Shown here piece by piece: positions 1 to 10,870 of a stretch of DNA of 64,000 nt (the first letter of the stretch is position 1; the number at the start of each line of letters is the position of its first letter). Location: contig NC_080671.1 in NCBI RefSeq assembly GCF_030247195.1, forward strand, positions 212,888,851-212,952,850, given 5' to 3'. The position numbers and the translations under genes are program-made. A model generated the notes under the pieces. That model saw only the letters and a program-made list of their open reading frames with translations, was not told the origin of the DNA and made no database searches. The stretch comes from Topomyia yanbarensis (Eukaryota; Arthropoda; Insecta; Diptera; Culicidae).

Positions 1-539
1 ATTACTTAAAACTAGGGGATTACATATTGATTTTTTTTAAAATTATTCTAAGGAGAATTCATAGCTATACACAAGGGGGTAATATAATTTTCGTATGATT
101 CCCCCTAATGACCCCCCCTGGTCATTTAGTTTTTATGGCAATATGGTTTGACATTTTTAGCAGGAAGATTATTGAAGCAAATAAGTTTTAACTGAGGGGG
201 ACAATTTTTATAACTATCTTAAAACTAGGAATAACTAGAGAGCGTGATTTAATTTTGTAAATATTCGGGGAGATTAATTAGAGTTATTTTTTGTGGTAGT
301 AGAGTTGGGCATTTTCAATGAGATTATATAATATAATAGTTAGAACTAGAAGAGACAGAATGGGTGGGTAAGGGGTGATACTTCTGGGTATAAGAGTCAA
401 GGGAGGGAGGGTGGACAAAGATGGCAGGGAAGAAAGTTATTAATTTTCAGTTTCAGGCATAGGATGGCCTTCATCAAGAAGAATTAGGTACAGGGAGACC
501 GGGTGTTCTTCCTCGAGTCTGCAGGGGTTCTTCCAGATG
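1..539. other. AT-rich sequence, unassigned
   Basis: I see no convincing coding potential, terminal repeat or tandem structure here. The stretch is AT-rich with scattered runs of C or G. It may belong to the 3' flank of the non-LTR element that follows, but nothing in the sequence proves this. Confidence 0.4.
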
Positions 540-723
540 GCTCAGATGCAGATCGGAAAGAGTTTGAGTTGCGCGTGTGATGTTCGTACTGTAGGTCCCG
601 TGTTTGTTGGTTCATTCGACAGAGATTTTTTGTGTCACCTTGGAGTCCCATCAAACTTTCGTGGGTGTATGGTACAGGTGGAAGAGAGCGTTTCTGAGAA
701 TGATAGGAAATAAGAAGGGGCAG

Positions 724-1035
724 TTAAATTTTTATATTGATGGTTTTTATGAAGGTGTATATAAGGGACATATAGAGGACATCGCGACTTAGCAGCACAT
801 CTCGAACCGGGACGTTGGGTGGTCTTCCTCGGGCCCGGAGGGTGTCCATAAGCCGATATCTGGCGGAACTGTACTCGGTGCACGCCCAGACAATGTGCTC
901 AATATCGTGATAGCCGTCGCCACAAGCGCAGATACCACTCTCCACGAGCCCAATACGCCGGAGATGTGCATCCAGCGTGTAATGGTTTGCCATGAGTCGG
1001 GACATCACACGAATGAAGTCACGACCCACATCCAT
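724..1035 (-). pseudogene. C-terminal Cys/His region of the I-clade-like polyprotein
   Basis: This 103-residue open stretch contains CACGDGYHDIEHIVWAC, a Cys-x-Cys...His...Cys arrangement typical of the extreme C-terminus of RNase H-bearing non-LTR polyproteins. It follows the RNase H remnant in the expected order, with a frame break between them. It has no independent start, and the methionine is incidental. A host protein is unlikely because the upstream reading on the same strand is retrotransposon. Confidence 0.65.
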
Positions 1036-1079
1036 CCCCTTGAACCAAGGTTTCGTCGATACCTTAGGGACTATCGAAT

Positions 1080-1562
1080 GTAGCCACCTTCCTAGCTCCC
1101 CATTGCTCCACGAGGTTTGCCAACTTTCGAGAGTTCTCTGATGAGTAAAACTGAAAAATTCGTGGAAGCAAATTGGTCTTTCAAAAACGTCACCTTCTAG
1201 GGCACCCGCCTTAGCTAAGGAGTCCGCCCGGAATGGAGCAATGAGAAGGGACCCATACCAAGGTAATCTGAAAGGATTTGTCAGGTAAACTCACTAGCTC
1301 CCGTATTTTCCTCAAAAAATACAAGGAGTGCTTTCCATGTTTCATCGAGCGAATAGCGTCAATAGAACTATCCGAGACGATGAAGTAATGGTCTGCGGGT
1401 AATGTGTCAATGACTCCAAGAGTATACTGAATAGCAGCTAGTTCTGCGGCCTAAACAGAAGCGGGGTCACTGAGTTTGTAGGAGGCGGTGAGCTTTTGAT
1501 TAAAAATACTGAAGCCAGTGGACCCTTCGAGGTTTGCTCCGTCAGTATAAAACATCTTAGAA
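1080..1562 (-). pseudogene. RNase H domain remnant of I-clade-like element
   Basis: On the minus strand the RNase H fold starts with FYTDGA (first catalytic Asp). After an in-frame stop near 1450 it continues with AAELAAIQ (catalytic Glu) and a VSDSS motif (Asp). It then reaches a WVPSH motif, after which further stops and shifts appear. The order and spacing match RNase H domains of I- and LOA-type elements. The domain cannot be translated as one piece. Confidence 0.65.
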
Positions 1563-2347
1563 CAGTCGACTTCTCGGAATTTATTATAAAAAATGTTTGG
1601 AACCACTTGTGGGCGTATGTGATCCGGAATTCCACTAATCTCGTCTTTCATGGATGTATCGAAGAAAACAGTAGATTCAGAAGTATTTATGAAATGCACA
1701 CGGTTGGGATTGTAAGAAGAAGGGTTAATATTCAGCGCCATGTAGTCAAAGTACAGGGACATGAAACGGGTCTGAGAATTGAGCTCAACAAGCCTTTCGA
1801 AATTTTCAATCACCACCGGGTTCAAGATATCGCATCGAATGAGCAATCGATATGAGAGTTCCCAAAATCGATTTTTCAGCGGGAGAACTCCCGACAGCAC
1901 TTCGAGACTCATCGTATGGGTCGACTGCATGCATCCTAAGGCGATACGCAAACAACGATACTGAATTCTTTCGAGTTTGATGAAATGTATGTTCGCGGCG
2001 GAGCGAAAGCAGAAGCATCCGTATTCCATTACCGACAGTATCGTTGTTTGATACAACCTAATTAGGTCTCCTGGGTGGGCACCCCACCATGTTCCGGTTA
2101 TTGTACGAAGAAAGTTGATCCTTTGCTGGCATTTCTGTTTCAGATACCGTATATGGCATCCCCAAGTACCTTTCGAGTCGAACCAGACCCCTAGATATTT
2201 TACTGTGAAGACCTGAGCGATAGTTTGACCCATTAATAGAAGCTGTAGTTGTGCTGGTTCACGCTTCCTAGAAAATACAACTTGCTCAGTTTTCTCCTCG
2301 GAGAATTCGATACCCAGCTTAATAGCCCAAGCAGACAAATTGTCCAA
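1451..2347 (-). pseudogene. RT thumb/connection region of I-clade-like element
   Basis: This 298-residue open frame carries the part of the reverse transcriptase after the catalytic ADD box, including KYLGVWFDSKGTW and YGCFCFRSAA, and runs into RNase H (FYTDGA). It is joined to the preceding RT palm only by a frameshift around 2347-2380. The segment 1590-2035 is nearly identical to 32950-33385 of copy 2. Copy 2 lacks the part equivalent to about 2037-2395, so copy 1 preserves sequence lost there. Confidence 0.75.
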
Positions 2348-2850
2348 GGTATTCTGTAATGGTCCTTGTAGATCGACAGCTTTGGGTCCCGTAACACGCC
2401 ATCGTCTGCAAGTTGCCTTAACGTGCAGGAATTGTCAAGACATTGATCAATGTCGGTGACATAGAAATTGTATAAAAGGGGGCTTAGACATGAGCCCTGG
2501 GGAAGGCCCATGTAGCTAAATCGTGATGTCGATAAGTCACCATGCGAAAAATGCATGTGCTTTTCCGACAACAGGTTTAGTAAAAAGTTGTTTAATGTCG
2601 CTGAAAGACCATGCTGGTGCAGCTTCTCTGAAAGAATGTTGATTGAAACTGAATCAAAAGCCCCCTTAATATCTAGGAACACTGATGCCATCTGCTTTTT
2701 GCTAGCATAGGCCATTTGAATTTCGGTTGAGAGCAACGCAAGACAATCGTTCGTCCCTTTGCCTTTTCGAAAGCCAAATTGTGTATCTGACTGTAAGCCA
2801 TTTGCTTCGACCCAATTGTCGAGGCGGGATAGGATCATTTTCTCGAACAA
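2233..2850 (-). pseudogene. Reverse transcriptase palm of I-clade-like element
   Basis: The protein begins at the FEKMI...LDNW block. It contains TQFGFRKGKGTNDC, FLDIKGAFDSVS (first catalytic Asp region), GLPQGSCLSPLLYNFY and LADDGV, the canonical RT boxes in order. After LADDGV the frame leaves the homologous sequence, which marks a frameshift. It is nearly identical to 33402-33850 of copy 2, which keeps FADD. Only the C-terminal two thirds of an RT are represented. Confidence 0.85.
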
Positions 2851-3050
2851 CTTTCAAATACCGGATAGCATTGCGATCGGTCGATACGAATTGTGGTCGG
2901 AGGCTGGTTTTCCTGGTTTTTGGATGGCGATGACACTGAATTCTTGGCGAAATTTGATTTGCTTGGATGTAACTTCAGCTGATGAAATTGACGGAGTCTG
3001 CTGATTTGAGTCGAACTTGTGGAACTGTGCGGCTTCCATCATGCTTTGAA
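2851..3050 (-). pseudogene. RT N-terminal remnant of I-clade-like element
   Basis: A separate frame encodes VIAIQKPGKPASDHNSYRPI, the RT motif that precedes FEKMI, ending in a stop next to the following RT piece. Upstream of about 2945 the similarity to copy 2 ceases, so this is close to the 5' breakpoint of the copy. Confidence 0.6.
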
Positions 3051-3640
3051 TACGGATGAAGGCAGTCGTTGGTAGTTGGTACCAAATCCCCCTAAAGGAT
3101 TTTGCCTGCGAAAAATGAGGAATATTTGGTATAAAAAGAAATTCTTAATTAATTTACTTACCCAGACTGCCCTTTTATGCAATTCTGACGTTAGCGCCAA
3201 TAGGAATATTTTTCAGGAAACCAATTTTTGTGCTTTGTGATGTTTTCACAAGCACAAACAATGTTTCAACTATCTGTTCTGTACAAAATGTGTACAATTC
3301 ATCGTGGATAATAGCCAATTGCTTAAATTTTCAAATTTCAATTTTTTTTTGTTCGAAAACCTTGTAAATTTTAGCTAACATCACTTTTGCAAAAAAATAG
3401 CGATTTCATTTCACTGTTTTTATGCAATTCTGACGTACGTATACAAACCAATAGTACCGGGTAAAACGTGTCGTGTATTATCAACCGTTTCAACTGAATT
3501 ATCTGCAAATGATTATGAATTCATTCAAGTTTCCGAGGCTATATGTGGTGGTCTGGTCAGATGGTCGGCAAGTCAGGTATTATTAAAAAATGTATTGTAT
3601 ATTTTATCCTACATTTGAACACTATGACTTTTTCAGTTCA
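3051..3640. other. Unassigned sequence between two retrotransposons; contains short repeats
   Basis: No gene is visible. The string TTTTATGCAATTCTGACGT occurs twice, about 246 bp apart (near 3172 and 3418). The last 70 bp match a block at 10325-10400 (separate entry). The L1-like element's 5' UTR may begin in the later part. Confidence 0.4.
3568..3640 (+). repeat. ~70 bp repeat shared with 10325-10400
   Basis: The block starting AAGTCAGGTATTATTA and running through TTTTATCCTACATTTGAACA recurs with a few differences at 10325-10400. The two copies are in the same orientation and about 6.8 kb apart. Neither is bounded by an obvious terminal repeat. It could be part of a dispersed element or an old segmental duplication. 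Confidence 0.6.
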
Positions 3641-3823
3641 CGTCGAGTCTCTGTTCAGACTAGATGTGTGAGAACAGCTCTCGAGTTGCGCGTCTTATCT
3701 CACATCGTAGAGCGTCAGTTCATCTGACGACACTACTTTCTTGGCATATTATATGCACACAACAATGTCGACCATCACCGCGAAAACACGCTCAGAATCG
3801 GCTTCTCGAATCTTCCCAAGCGT

Positions 3824-5038
3824 ATGACTTACGAGGAAACACATGCATTTGTGCATAACACTCTTGGGCTAAGCATTGATGCAGTGAAGCGGCTACAAGT
3901 GAACCACGCGCTAAACTGTGCTCAAGTTAAGTGCATCGATCTAAAGACTGCTCAGGACATAGTGACTAAACACAATGACAAACACGATCTTGTCATCAAT
4001 AACGTGAAGTTCAAAGTTAAGCTGGTTATGGATGATGGCGGAGTTGAGGTTAAAATTCACGGTTTGTCGGAAAACGTGTCCATTGAACACATCAGGGATT
4101 TCTTGAAACAGTATGGGGATGTTATTTCTGTGAAAGAGCTAATGTGGGGTGAAAACTTTATATACCAAGGAGTGCCTACTGGTATTAGAGTAGCAAGGAT
4201 GAATCTTCGGAAACACATTAAATCTTATGTTGTGGTACAGGGTGAGCAAACCCTACTGACGTACTTTGGACAGCCTGCAACTTGCAAACACTGCACAAAT
4301 TTGGTACACCCGGGAATTACATGCTTCCAAAATAAGAAACTACTATCGCAAAAGATGGACCTAAATAACCGCCTCGAGCAGAGTCGAAACTCTGAGCCTA
4401 GAAGCTATGCCCAAGTTACTGGAGGTGCTGCTGATGCACAGAAATCCATCAGAATCGTTGGTAGGAATGAGACCGCCAATGCAGCTGCAAGCGCACTGCT
4501 GCCAAACTTTGTTGGCATACATAATCAAAAGACAATACAGCGCCCATCAATGTTGAACAACAACCAAACAGCTTCATCGCTCCCAAACCCTAGCTCGGCG
4601 ATTACCACTACCACTAATTCCTCTGTCGAACCACAACCAAACAGAAACTCAGAAGCTTTCCCAGTATTGGTGGCATCTAACACGTCACAGAAGATGACCT
4701 TGGATATAGAAGAGAAACAAAGAAGTCAACCCATGAACTCGGATTGTGATGGTATTGAGATGAACCTGATCAACGGATGCGAAGCTACGACAAGGTCTGT
4801 AGCGGCGTACAACTCAAATGAACCCCCTGCGACAAATATACCAGATACAGAACAACAACGAAGCGACAATGCAACAAAAATCGACGACAACTTCAAAGTT
4901 CCAGATATTCGTACCAAAAAAATTCCAACGCAATGGTTATATCGGATGAGGAAACAGAGAGAGTATAAGGTGGACTGTCTGATGGCTCTTGTTATACCTC
5001 CAGCAGCGAGAAGCCGGGTAAGCGTGGATCCGTATTAA
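3824..5038 (+). CDS. ORF1 protein of L1-like element
   Basis: This is an open 404-residue frame. Residues ~1-70 form a basic N-terminal region (MTYEETHAFVHNTLGLSIDA). Residues ~70-140 resemble an RNA-recognition fold (VKIHGLSENVSIEHIRDFL...YGDVISVKELMWGE), followed by a Cys/His cluster (CKHCTNLVHPGITC) at ~165-180. After about residue 190 comes a long Ser/Asn/Thr-rich low-complexity tail. This is the usual plan of L1-type ORF1 proteins, which coat the element RNA in a ribonucleoprotein particle. The frame is intact over its whole length although the downstream ORF2 is broken. The ATG at 3824 is the first in frame and about 50 bp upstream of ORF2 the frame closes. Confidence 0.75.
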   Translation: MTYEETHAFVHNTLGLSIDAVKRLQVNHALNCAQVKCIDLKTAQDIVTKHNDKHDLVINNVKFKVKLVMDDGGVEVKIHGLSENVSIEHIRDFLKQYGDVISVKELMWGENFIYQGVPTGIRVARMNLRKHIKSYVVVQGEQTLLTYFGQPATCKHCTNLVHPGITCFQNKKLLSQKMDLNNRLEQSRNSEPRSYAQVTGGAADAQKSIRIVGRNETANAAASALLPNFVGIHNQKTIQRPSMLNNNQTASSLPNPSSAITTTTNSSVEPQPNRNSEAFPVLVASNTSQKMTLDIEEKQRSQPMNSDCDGIEMNLINGCEATTRSVAAYNSNEPPATNIPDTEQQRSDNATKIDDNFKVPDIRTKKIPTQWLYRMRKQREYKVDCLMALVIPPAARSRVSVDPY

Positions 5039-5088
5039 AAACCAAAAGAGAGAAGGGTATACCTACGAAACTAAAATTAGCGAATTGA

Positions 5089-5726
5089 ATGAACCAACCA
5101 AATAGATTTAAATGCTATAATATTGCTAGTGTGAATACCAACGCCATATCGAATGCTAACAAACTAAGCTGCCTAGGGAACCTCATACGATTACTTGACC
5201 TTGACATAGTGACGTAACGAATTTGCAGAGAAGTCTTGACGGCAGAATAATAACATTGAAAATCAATAACTCAGTTACAATATGCAACGTTTATGCACCA
5301 TCCGGAGTACAAAATTACAAATATCGTGAAAATGTTTTCCATCAATATCTCCCTTTTTACCTTCCAAACGCTGCTATGTGTTATGTGATAGTGGGTGGGG
5401 ATTTTAATAGTGTAATATCGGCTACGGACGCGTCCGGTACAAACAGCCACAGTGTAGCTTTAAAACATTTTATGCAACATCTAAACCTTTGCGATACGTG
5501 GGAAGTGTTGAATCGAAATAATATCGAATTCAGTTTCATCAGATCAAACAGTAAATCGCGAATAGACAGAATATATACCTCCGAAAATCTCCTAAAATAC
5601 ATACGCACAGCAACGTATCACGTTAACTCGTTCTCTGACCATAAGGTGTGCAAAATCCACATATGTCTACCTGATCTAGGACGAGCGACTGGTACGGGTA
5701 CTGGTCCATGCGTGCTCATGTACTGA
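5089..5726 (+). pseudogene. AP-like endonuclease domain of L1-like ORF2, internally deleted
   Basis: The frame opens at 5089 (MNQPNRFKCYNIASVNTN..., the typical first strand of the EN fold) and runs to LDLDIV at about 5210. It then jumps with a frame change to QRSLDGRII at 5227, so the segment holding the catalytic Glu region is missing. Downstream motifs are intact: NVYAPS, GGDFN, SRIDRIY and SDH. The enzyme would nick target DNA for target-primed reverse transcription, but this copy cannot be active. Confidence 0.75.
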
Positions 5727-6109
5727 CTGATGAGAACTTGGAAGAGTTCAAGCATAAGTGGGACCTATGGACAAGACAGAAGAGAAACTTTGGATGCTGG
5801 ATGTCGTGGTGGCTCGAATATGCCAAACCGCGCATCAAAAGTTATTTCAAAAGAAAAACAAATGAATCGTTTCGGGAATTCCATGCCAAGAACGAACACT
5901 TGTACTCCCGCCTTAAAATTTCTCACGATCAGCTCTATCAAAACGCACCGATGATTTCGGAAATAAATCGAATCAAAGGGAAAATGCTGAAACTGCAACG
6001 CGAATTCTCATCCAAATTCACCCGCTTGAATGACTGCTTCATTGACAAAGAAAGCATTTCATCTTATCAATTAGGCGAACGCGCGAGGAAAAAACGAATT
6101 CTTTCATAA
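5708..6109 (+). pseudogene. EN-RT linker of L1-like ORF2
   Basis: This 133-residue open frame is rich in Lys, Arg and Glu (WWLEYAKPRIKSYFKRKTN) and lies between the endonuclease and RT domains. That is where L1/Tx1-type ORF2 proteins carry a helical linker. It overlaps the EN frame by 19 bp in another phase, implying a frameshift. From 6110 to 6393 the linker continues in mixed frames, with the tandem phrase KAIKSRG...KSG near 6300 suggesting a small local duplication. Confidence 0.55.
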
Positions 6110-6393
6110 ATAAGATTACCGATCACCAAGGATCACAGATAACTAATTCCTTGGAAATAGAAACCCATGCAACAATATACCTCTGTATACCGCTGGAAAT
6201 GTACCAGAGTGTGCCGTCCGAACCACTACAAAAATTATCCCTGACGACTCAGAGCAAAATCGCAATGTATTAAAGCAAATAACCACCGAAGAGATCTACA
6301 AGGCAATTAAATCAAGAGGTCTACAAGATAATTAAATTAAGTCAAACCTCGGGAAAATCGCCCGGAATAGACAGCATCCCAAAAGACTTCTTT

Positions 6394-7698
6394 GTGAGGG
6401 CGTTTGATATCATACATCGACAACTGAACTTAATCATTAATGAAGCGATCCGTGGTAACGTCCCAAGAAAGTTTGTCGAAGGCGTCATTGTGCTTTGTAA
6501 AAAAAGGTGCACTGATAATACGATAAATGCATACCGCCCTCTCACTATGCTGAACTTTGACTACAAAATACTTAGTAGAATCATAAGAAATAGGATGCAG
6601 AGTATAATGACAGCGCATAACCTTGTAAACTGTTCTCAAAAGTGCTCCAATGGGAGTAGAAGTATTTTCGAAGCCCTTCTCGCAGTAAAAGATCGAAACG
6701 CTGATATAAAACACAAGAAAAAGCGGGGCTACTTGATCTCGTTTGACTTAGACCACGCATTTGACCGAGTTGAACATTCTTACCTTTTTCGTGTCATGAG
6801 TGATATGCGTTTTGATGATGGCTTGATACAGTTACTCAGAAAAATAATGAAAAAATCACGGTCGAGTGTGGTAGTAAACGGTCATATAACCCAAGAATTC
6901 GACATACAGCGTGGGGTACGACAAGGCGATCCAATTAGCATGCATTTGTTTGTGCTCTACCTACAACCACTTCTAGAGAAACTAACCGATGTTTGTAACG
7001 ACCCCTTGAATCTGCTAGTTGCTTACGCGGACGATATCACAGTTATTGTAGTAGATAGCTCGAATCTGGATAAATTGAGGGGAGCATTCGTTGAATTTGA
7101 ACAATATTCTGGAGTTATTTTGAGTTTGACTAAAACAATCGCAATACACATTGGTGATGGTGCAACATGTTCTGCGTCAACCCCAGATTGGCTAAACGTC
7201 AATGAATCCATCGATATCCTAGGGATAACATTTCTCAATGATCACAAAAAAATGATAGAGCAAAACTGGAGCCAGACTATACGCAAAATGTCACGACTGA
7301 TGTGGATCTACAAACCTCGCAATCTTACTATACATCAAAAAGCTACATTGTTGAATGTATTCGTTACGTCGAAATTATGGTACTTCGCATCTGTGCTTAG
7401 CATTTCGAAACAGGATGCAGCAAAGCTTACAAAGTTTATTGGCCAATTCATGTGGGAGCGAAAACCCAGAGTATCAATGGAACAAATTATTCAGACTAGG
7501 CGCAAAGGCGGATTGGGTCTTCATATTCCTACACACAAGTGTCGAGCACTTCTGTGTAATCGATTCCTGCGATCGATGGATGATACTCCTTTCGCATCAT
7601 GTATATATCATCAGCTGATAAACTGTGCAAATACGTTAGTGATTCCATCCTCTTATCCCCCAGCAATTATTGGCAAACATCACATCCAGCAGTACTGA
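6394..7698 (+). pseudogene. Reverse transcriptase of L1-like ORF2
   Basis: This is a 434-residue open frame with all main RT boxes in order: RPLTMLNFDYKILSRI, SFDLDHAFDRVEH (catalytic Asp), GVRQGDPISMHLFVLYL and VAYADDITVIV (YADD catalytic pair). The C-terminal thumb contains NESIDILGITF and WERKPRV. The RT core itself is unbroken, but the EN before it and the C-terminal domain after it are in other frames. It would copy the element RNA at a nicked target. Confidence 0.85.
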
Positions 7699-8098
7699 AA
7701 ATAATATTATTGACAAGTTTACTATCCCTAAAATTGTTCGTGACAATCCTACGGTTAGTTGGACTAGAGTTTGGAAAAACATTAGTTCCAAACGGTTAAA
7801 CCCAATAGAAAAATCAACGTTATATTTGTTTGTGAACAAAAAACTACCACACGGACAATTTTTGCACAAAATAGAACGGCGATCAAATTCAAATTGCGCT
7901 ACTTGTGCAACCACGGTTGAGACATTGGAACATAAATTTGCTACGTGCCCAAATGTTTCCCATTTATGGTCCTATCTGCGTACAAAATTAAACACCATTT
8001 CGAGCAGCAGAACAGAATATAACCAATTTTTATTTCCTGAATTCAAAAATAACTCATTGAGCATAAATATTAGATTACTAAAATTATTCGCTCACTAA
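7670..8098 (+). pseudogene. C-terminal zinc-binding (zf-RVT) domain of L1-like ORF2
   Basis: The frame encodes WTRVWKNISSKRLNPIEKSTLY and the Cys/His cluster CATCATTVETLEHKFATC, characteristic of the zinc-binding domain after RTs in L1/Tx1-like elements. It overlaps the RT frame by 29 bp in another phase. The frame ends at 8098 and is followed by about 150 bp of AT-rich 3' UTR. Confidence 0.75.
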
Positions 8099-8245
8099 GT
8101 AATGTTCATTTTAGAGGAAGATAATAGGCATACTACTCATGAATTAGAATTTGTTTTAAATTGTGTCTAGTTAGTGTATTGTGTAGAGTCGAATGTAATT
8201 CATGTGAATTATGTTAGTGTAATAAACGTGTTTAAAAAAATTAAA

Positions 8246-9232
8246 GGGTTGTGTACAGGACACGACCACGGTGACATTAAAAATATAGCTTTTTTATCTA
8301 TCACACATATCGACACACGTTCTTGTTCACTCGCCTGTTTTCATATGTTACAATTTGCTATATACCCTCCCCATTAAAACATAATTTATTGAAGGTCTTT
8401 TAACGGTAATCTATTAATTAATCAAGTATCTCACTAGGTGATTGGCATTATTTGGCTGATCCATCTAGTAAAAATAGGTCTGTCCAGAAAATATATTCAA
8501 AAGAAAAGTTCCATATTCAGAGCTGTGATGAGGAAACCCACGCCCGCCAACGGAAATATACAGATTCTCCATAAAATATGAAATTTCATTTTCCATTTAA
8601 ATTTTCAATAATGTACTAATGAACTTAAGTAAACAATCTTAAGTGTAAGTATTTCTTGATCGATTAGTGGTGGAAAAATGAAATTATTTGATAAATTACA
8701 TTGTTATGCAACGTTCGCACTACCAGTTAAAACGGGTTTTTATGCTATCTTGGTGACATTTTTCTTGTTGCTAATTATTAAAACGTGTTATAACTCTGTA
8801 GTGTAAACATTGTATTATTAAACCAATTCTGCAGCGTTTTATGTTATATAGGTGTTTTATGTGGTAATAGGACCGACATAATTATATCTTCAGTACAGCG
8901 GTTTGTTTCATAATTTAAAACAGATTTATTTTAAAATTTAAATTAGTATACCCAACCGTATTTGTTGTATACCTTAAAACGCAATTAGAACTGTGTTTTA
9001 AATACATAGGGTAGGACAGATATTCTGACTGGTTAAACTGGGAAAACAATTTTAAGTCCAGTAACGCTTAAGACATGGCTTGAATTTGAATCGAAAAAGA
9101 ACACCCGCTTCAACTGCTGCTGGGACGGTAAGTTCTGTTTTAAAATTTTCCGTTGTGTGCAGTACGAAACAAAAGTGTTTAAAATTAGAAAACAAAAAGA
9201 TCTGCTGGGAATGTGATTGTTTCCGATGCAAT
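8246..9232. other. AT-rich sequence, unassigned
   Basis: No reading frame, terminal inverted repeat or tandem array that I can support. Short open frames here are AT-rich and lack recognisable domains. Confidence 0.4.
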
Positions 9233-9234
9233 TA

Positions 9235-9350
9235 CACTCAGATTTTTCACGCAGGGGATACAGGCCGTGTAAATGAAAACCGCGTAAATTAAAAAAAACG
9301 CGTTAATGAAAACCGCGTAAATTTCAAAATCCGCGTAAAAAACCTGAGTG
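9235..9350. mobile_element. 116 bp MITE with TA target duplication and CCGCGTAAA repeats
   Basis: The element starts CACTCAGATTTTTCACGC and ends CGCGTAAAAAACCTGAGTG, an imperfect inverted repeat. It is flanked by TA on both sides (9233-9234 and 9351-9352). Inside, the unit TGAAAACCGCGTAAATT is repeated. The ends and internal unit resemble those of the 2.76 kb element at 14450-17208 (CACTGAAGT ends and CCGCATAA arrays), so both probably belong to one family. It is too short to code for anything. Confidence 0.75.
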
Positions 9351-9352
9351 TA

Positions 9353-9684
9353 CTCTCCTATATAAAATACTACGCTGCTGAACAGTGCAATAACTACAGA
9401 AGCACGTTGTCAGATGCCTTACTGATAAAAAACATATAACCGAAATATGAAACATGAAAACCAATTGGCTCTTTACCCTACGCAGCTACAAAGCGCCGTA
9501 AACATGGATTAACAAGTTACAACGCACACGCATGCATAAAAATAAATATATTTTTTTCAAACGAAACACTCTTAAGCAGCACACACCGTATTGAATTAAA
9601 TCCAAACCACCCCGCCCACCCACTTTGCAAATCATTCTGTGACACCATGCTGGTACCCGACAAATCCGCACACGGCCAGTCGGC
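9353..9684. other. Unassigned intergenic sequence
   Basis: I see no supportable gene or repeat. The stretch leads directly into the duplicated promoter-like block at 9685-9970. Confidence 0.35.
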
Positions 9685-9970
9685 CACCGCTGCCGAAAAT
9701 GCATAGCGTCTACCGCTTATTGTAGTGCCCAGACGCTGCAGCCATGATCTTACCCGTTCGACATAAGAACAAAAACTGATTTAAACGGGTACGCGTCACC
9801 TCTATTTATAAACTAACCGTATATGGTTTAGTCACTTAGGTGCGAGTGTGTGCAAATGCCAACGTTACCGAAAATCGATAGCGCTTATTGCATCGCCCGG
9901 AGACGACGTTGCTCGTGTGGGATAAGAGCAACAACTGATTTAAACGGACATGCGTTGCTTCTATTTATGA
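9685..9970. repeat. Diverged tandem duplication with TATA-like boxes
   Basis: Two related blocks of roughly 120-130 bp, about 170 bp apart, share CCGAAAAT-GCATAGCG, then CTTATTG, then ACTGATTTAAACGG and finally TCTATTTATRA. The second block starts near 9858. The regular spacing of a shared upstream element and a TATTTATA box suggests a duplicated regulatory region, but no coding sequence with a start follows. Similarity is about 70-75% by eye. Confidence 0.5.
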
Positions 9971-10504
9971 CTTTTCGTGTTTCATTGAGCAACTAAGCTG
10001 CCCTCTTTTGACGGCTGTGTCTGAGAAATCTGCCCCACGAATGGTATTTTTCCCGTTTTTTGTGAACTTTTTAATTTTACCAATTTCCAAAAGTCTACTT
10101 TTATTTGGGAGATATTAAATTATTGCCAATATTTAAGTTAGGTGTTTCTGAATCGGTTGGTGTATGAATGATTAAAATCCATCTAGTAATATCGGAGTTA
10201 TAAGCGTGCAAACCTTACATAGTTTCGTTACATGGGAGATAGTTTAGATTTTAGAATGACACCTAGCCCCAGATAGTGGAGTAAGACATTTTTAATGTCA
10301 AAAAATTGCAAAGCTTAGCTGCAAGTCAGGCATTATTATAAAATGTATTGTGTATTTTATCCTACATTTGAACACTATAACTTTATTTTGGTATCATGTA
10401 GGCCTTTTCAGGCAACGTGGAAGCGGTTGTGGGCTGGAAGTCCTAGTGAATTCGGAATGCGCTACCCATGTTTGTGCTACTTGAAAATATGTGCCATTAA
10501 CGAT
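9971..10504. other. Unassigned sequence including the second copy of a ~70 bp repeat
   Basis: Apart from the 10325-10400 block, which matches 3568-3640, I see no recognisable feature. The open frame at 10343-10564 has no known domain. Confidence 0.35.
10325..10400 (+). repeat. ~70 bp repeat shared with 3568-3640
   Basis: This is the same-orientation partner of the block at 3568-3640, containing TTTTATCCTACATTTGAACA and beginning AAGTCAGGCATTATTATAA. It differs at a few positions. Confidence 0.6.
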
Positions 10505-10870
10505 GATCTGCAGACATGTAAAGTCATCCGGAAACACGGAGAAATTTTACAACACATTCGGTGATTCCAGATTCCTTTTCAACGGACGAATTTTTAAGTG
10601 AATATTCCTGTCACGCGGCACATCAAAGTGCACCAGCTCGGTTTTCTACGAACAATGCTATCACATGTAAAGTCATCCGGGATGAAACGTTTCTGTTAAA
10701 CATTTCTGTCATGCGACATATCAAATAATATCAACCCTATAATTTATGGACAATGCAAATTCAATGTCAAATAGGGACACTTCATTGACATTTCTGGAAT
10801 ATGGAAGTTCGGACCAATCAATTCTAGTAATTATTTCTGTCATGCGACACATCAAACTCTGTGATCTGTG
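10505..10870 (+). repeat. Degenerate tandem repeat with TGTCATGCGACA core
   Basis: The phrase TTCTGTCATGCGACAYATCA recurs near 10605 (diverged), 10703 and 10832. ACATGTAAAGTCATCCGG occurs near 10514 and 10665. The unit is about 100-150 bp and strongly diverged. TGTCATGCGACA is partly palindromic. No function can be assigned. Confidence 0.5.

Larger units (their letters stand above)
540..3050 (-). mobile_element. Decayed I-clade-like non-LTR retrotransposon, copy 1 (5' truncated)
   Basis: Read on the minus strand, this region holds in order the end of an RT finger region, the RT palm with an ADD motif, the RT thumb, an RNase H domain beginning FYTDGA, and a C-terminal Cys/His motif (CACGDGYHDIEHIVWAC). 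An RNase H after the RT places it near the I/LOA groups. ORF1, the endonuclease and the 5' RT are absent, so the copy is 5' truncated near 3050. Reading frames are broken at about 2350 (frameshift) and 1450 (stop). A second, longer copy lies at 32946-36990 and is very similar over the RT. The exact 3' end is not visible; 540 is approximate. Confidence 0.8.
3640..8245 (+). mobile_element. Decayed L1/Tx1-like non-LTR retrotransposon
   Basis: An ORF1 with an RNA-binding-like region is followed by an AP endonuclease remnant, a spacer, a reverse transcriptase with YADD, and a C-terminal zinc-binding domain of the zf-RVT type. The region ends in an A-rich tail near 8220-8245 containing AATAAA. No RNase H is present, and the RT box GVRQGDPISMHLF resembles L1/Tx1 elements. 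The coding region is split by a deletion in the endonuclease and by frameshifts near 5720, 6110 and 7690. Boundaries are approximate and I found no target duplication. Confidence 0.8.
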
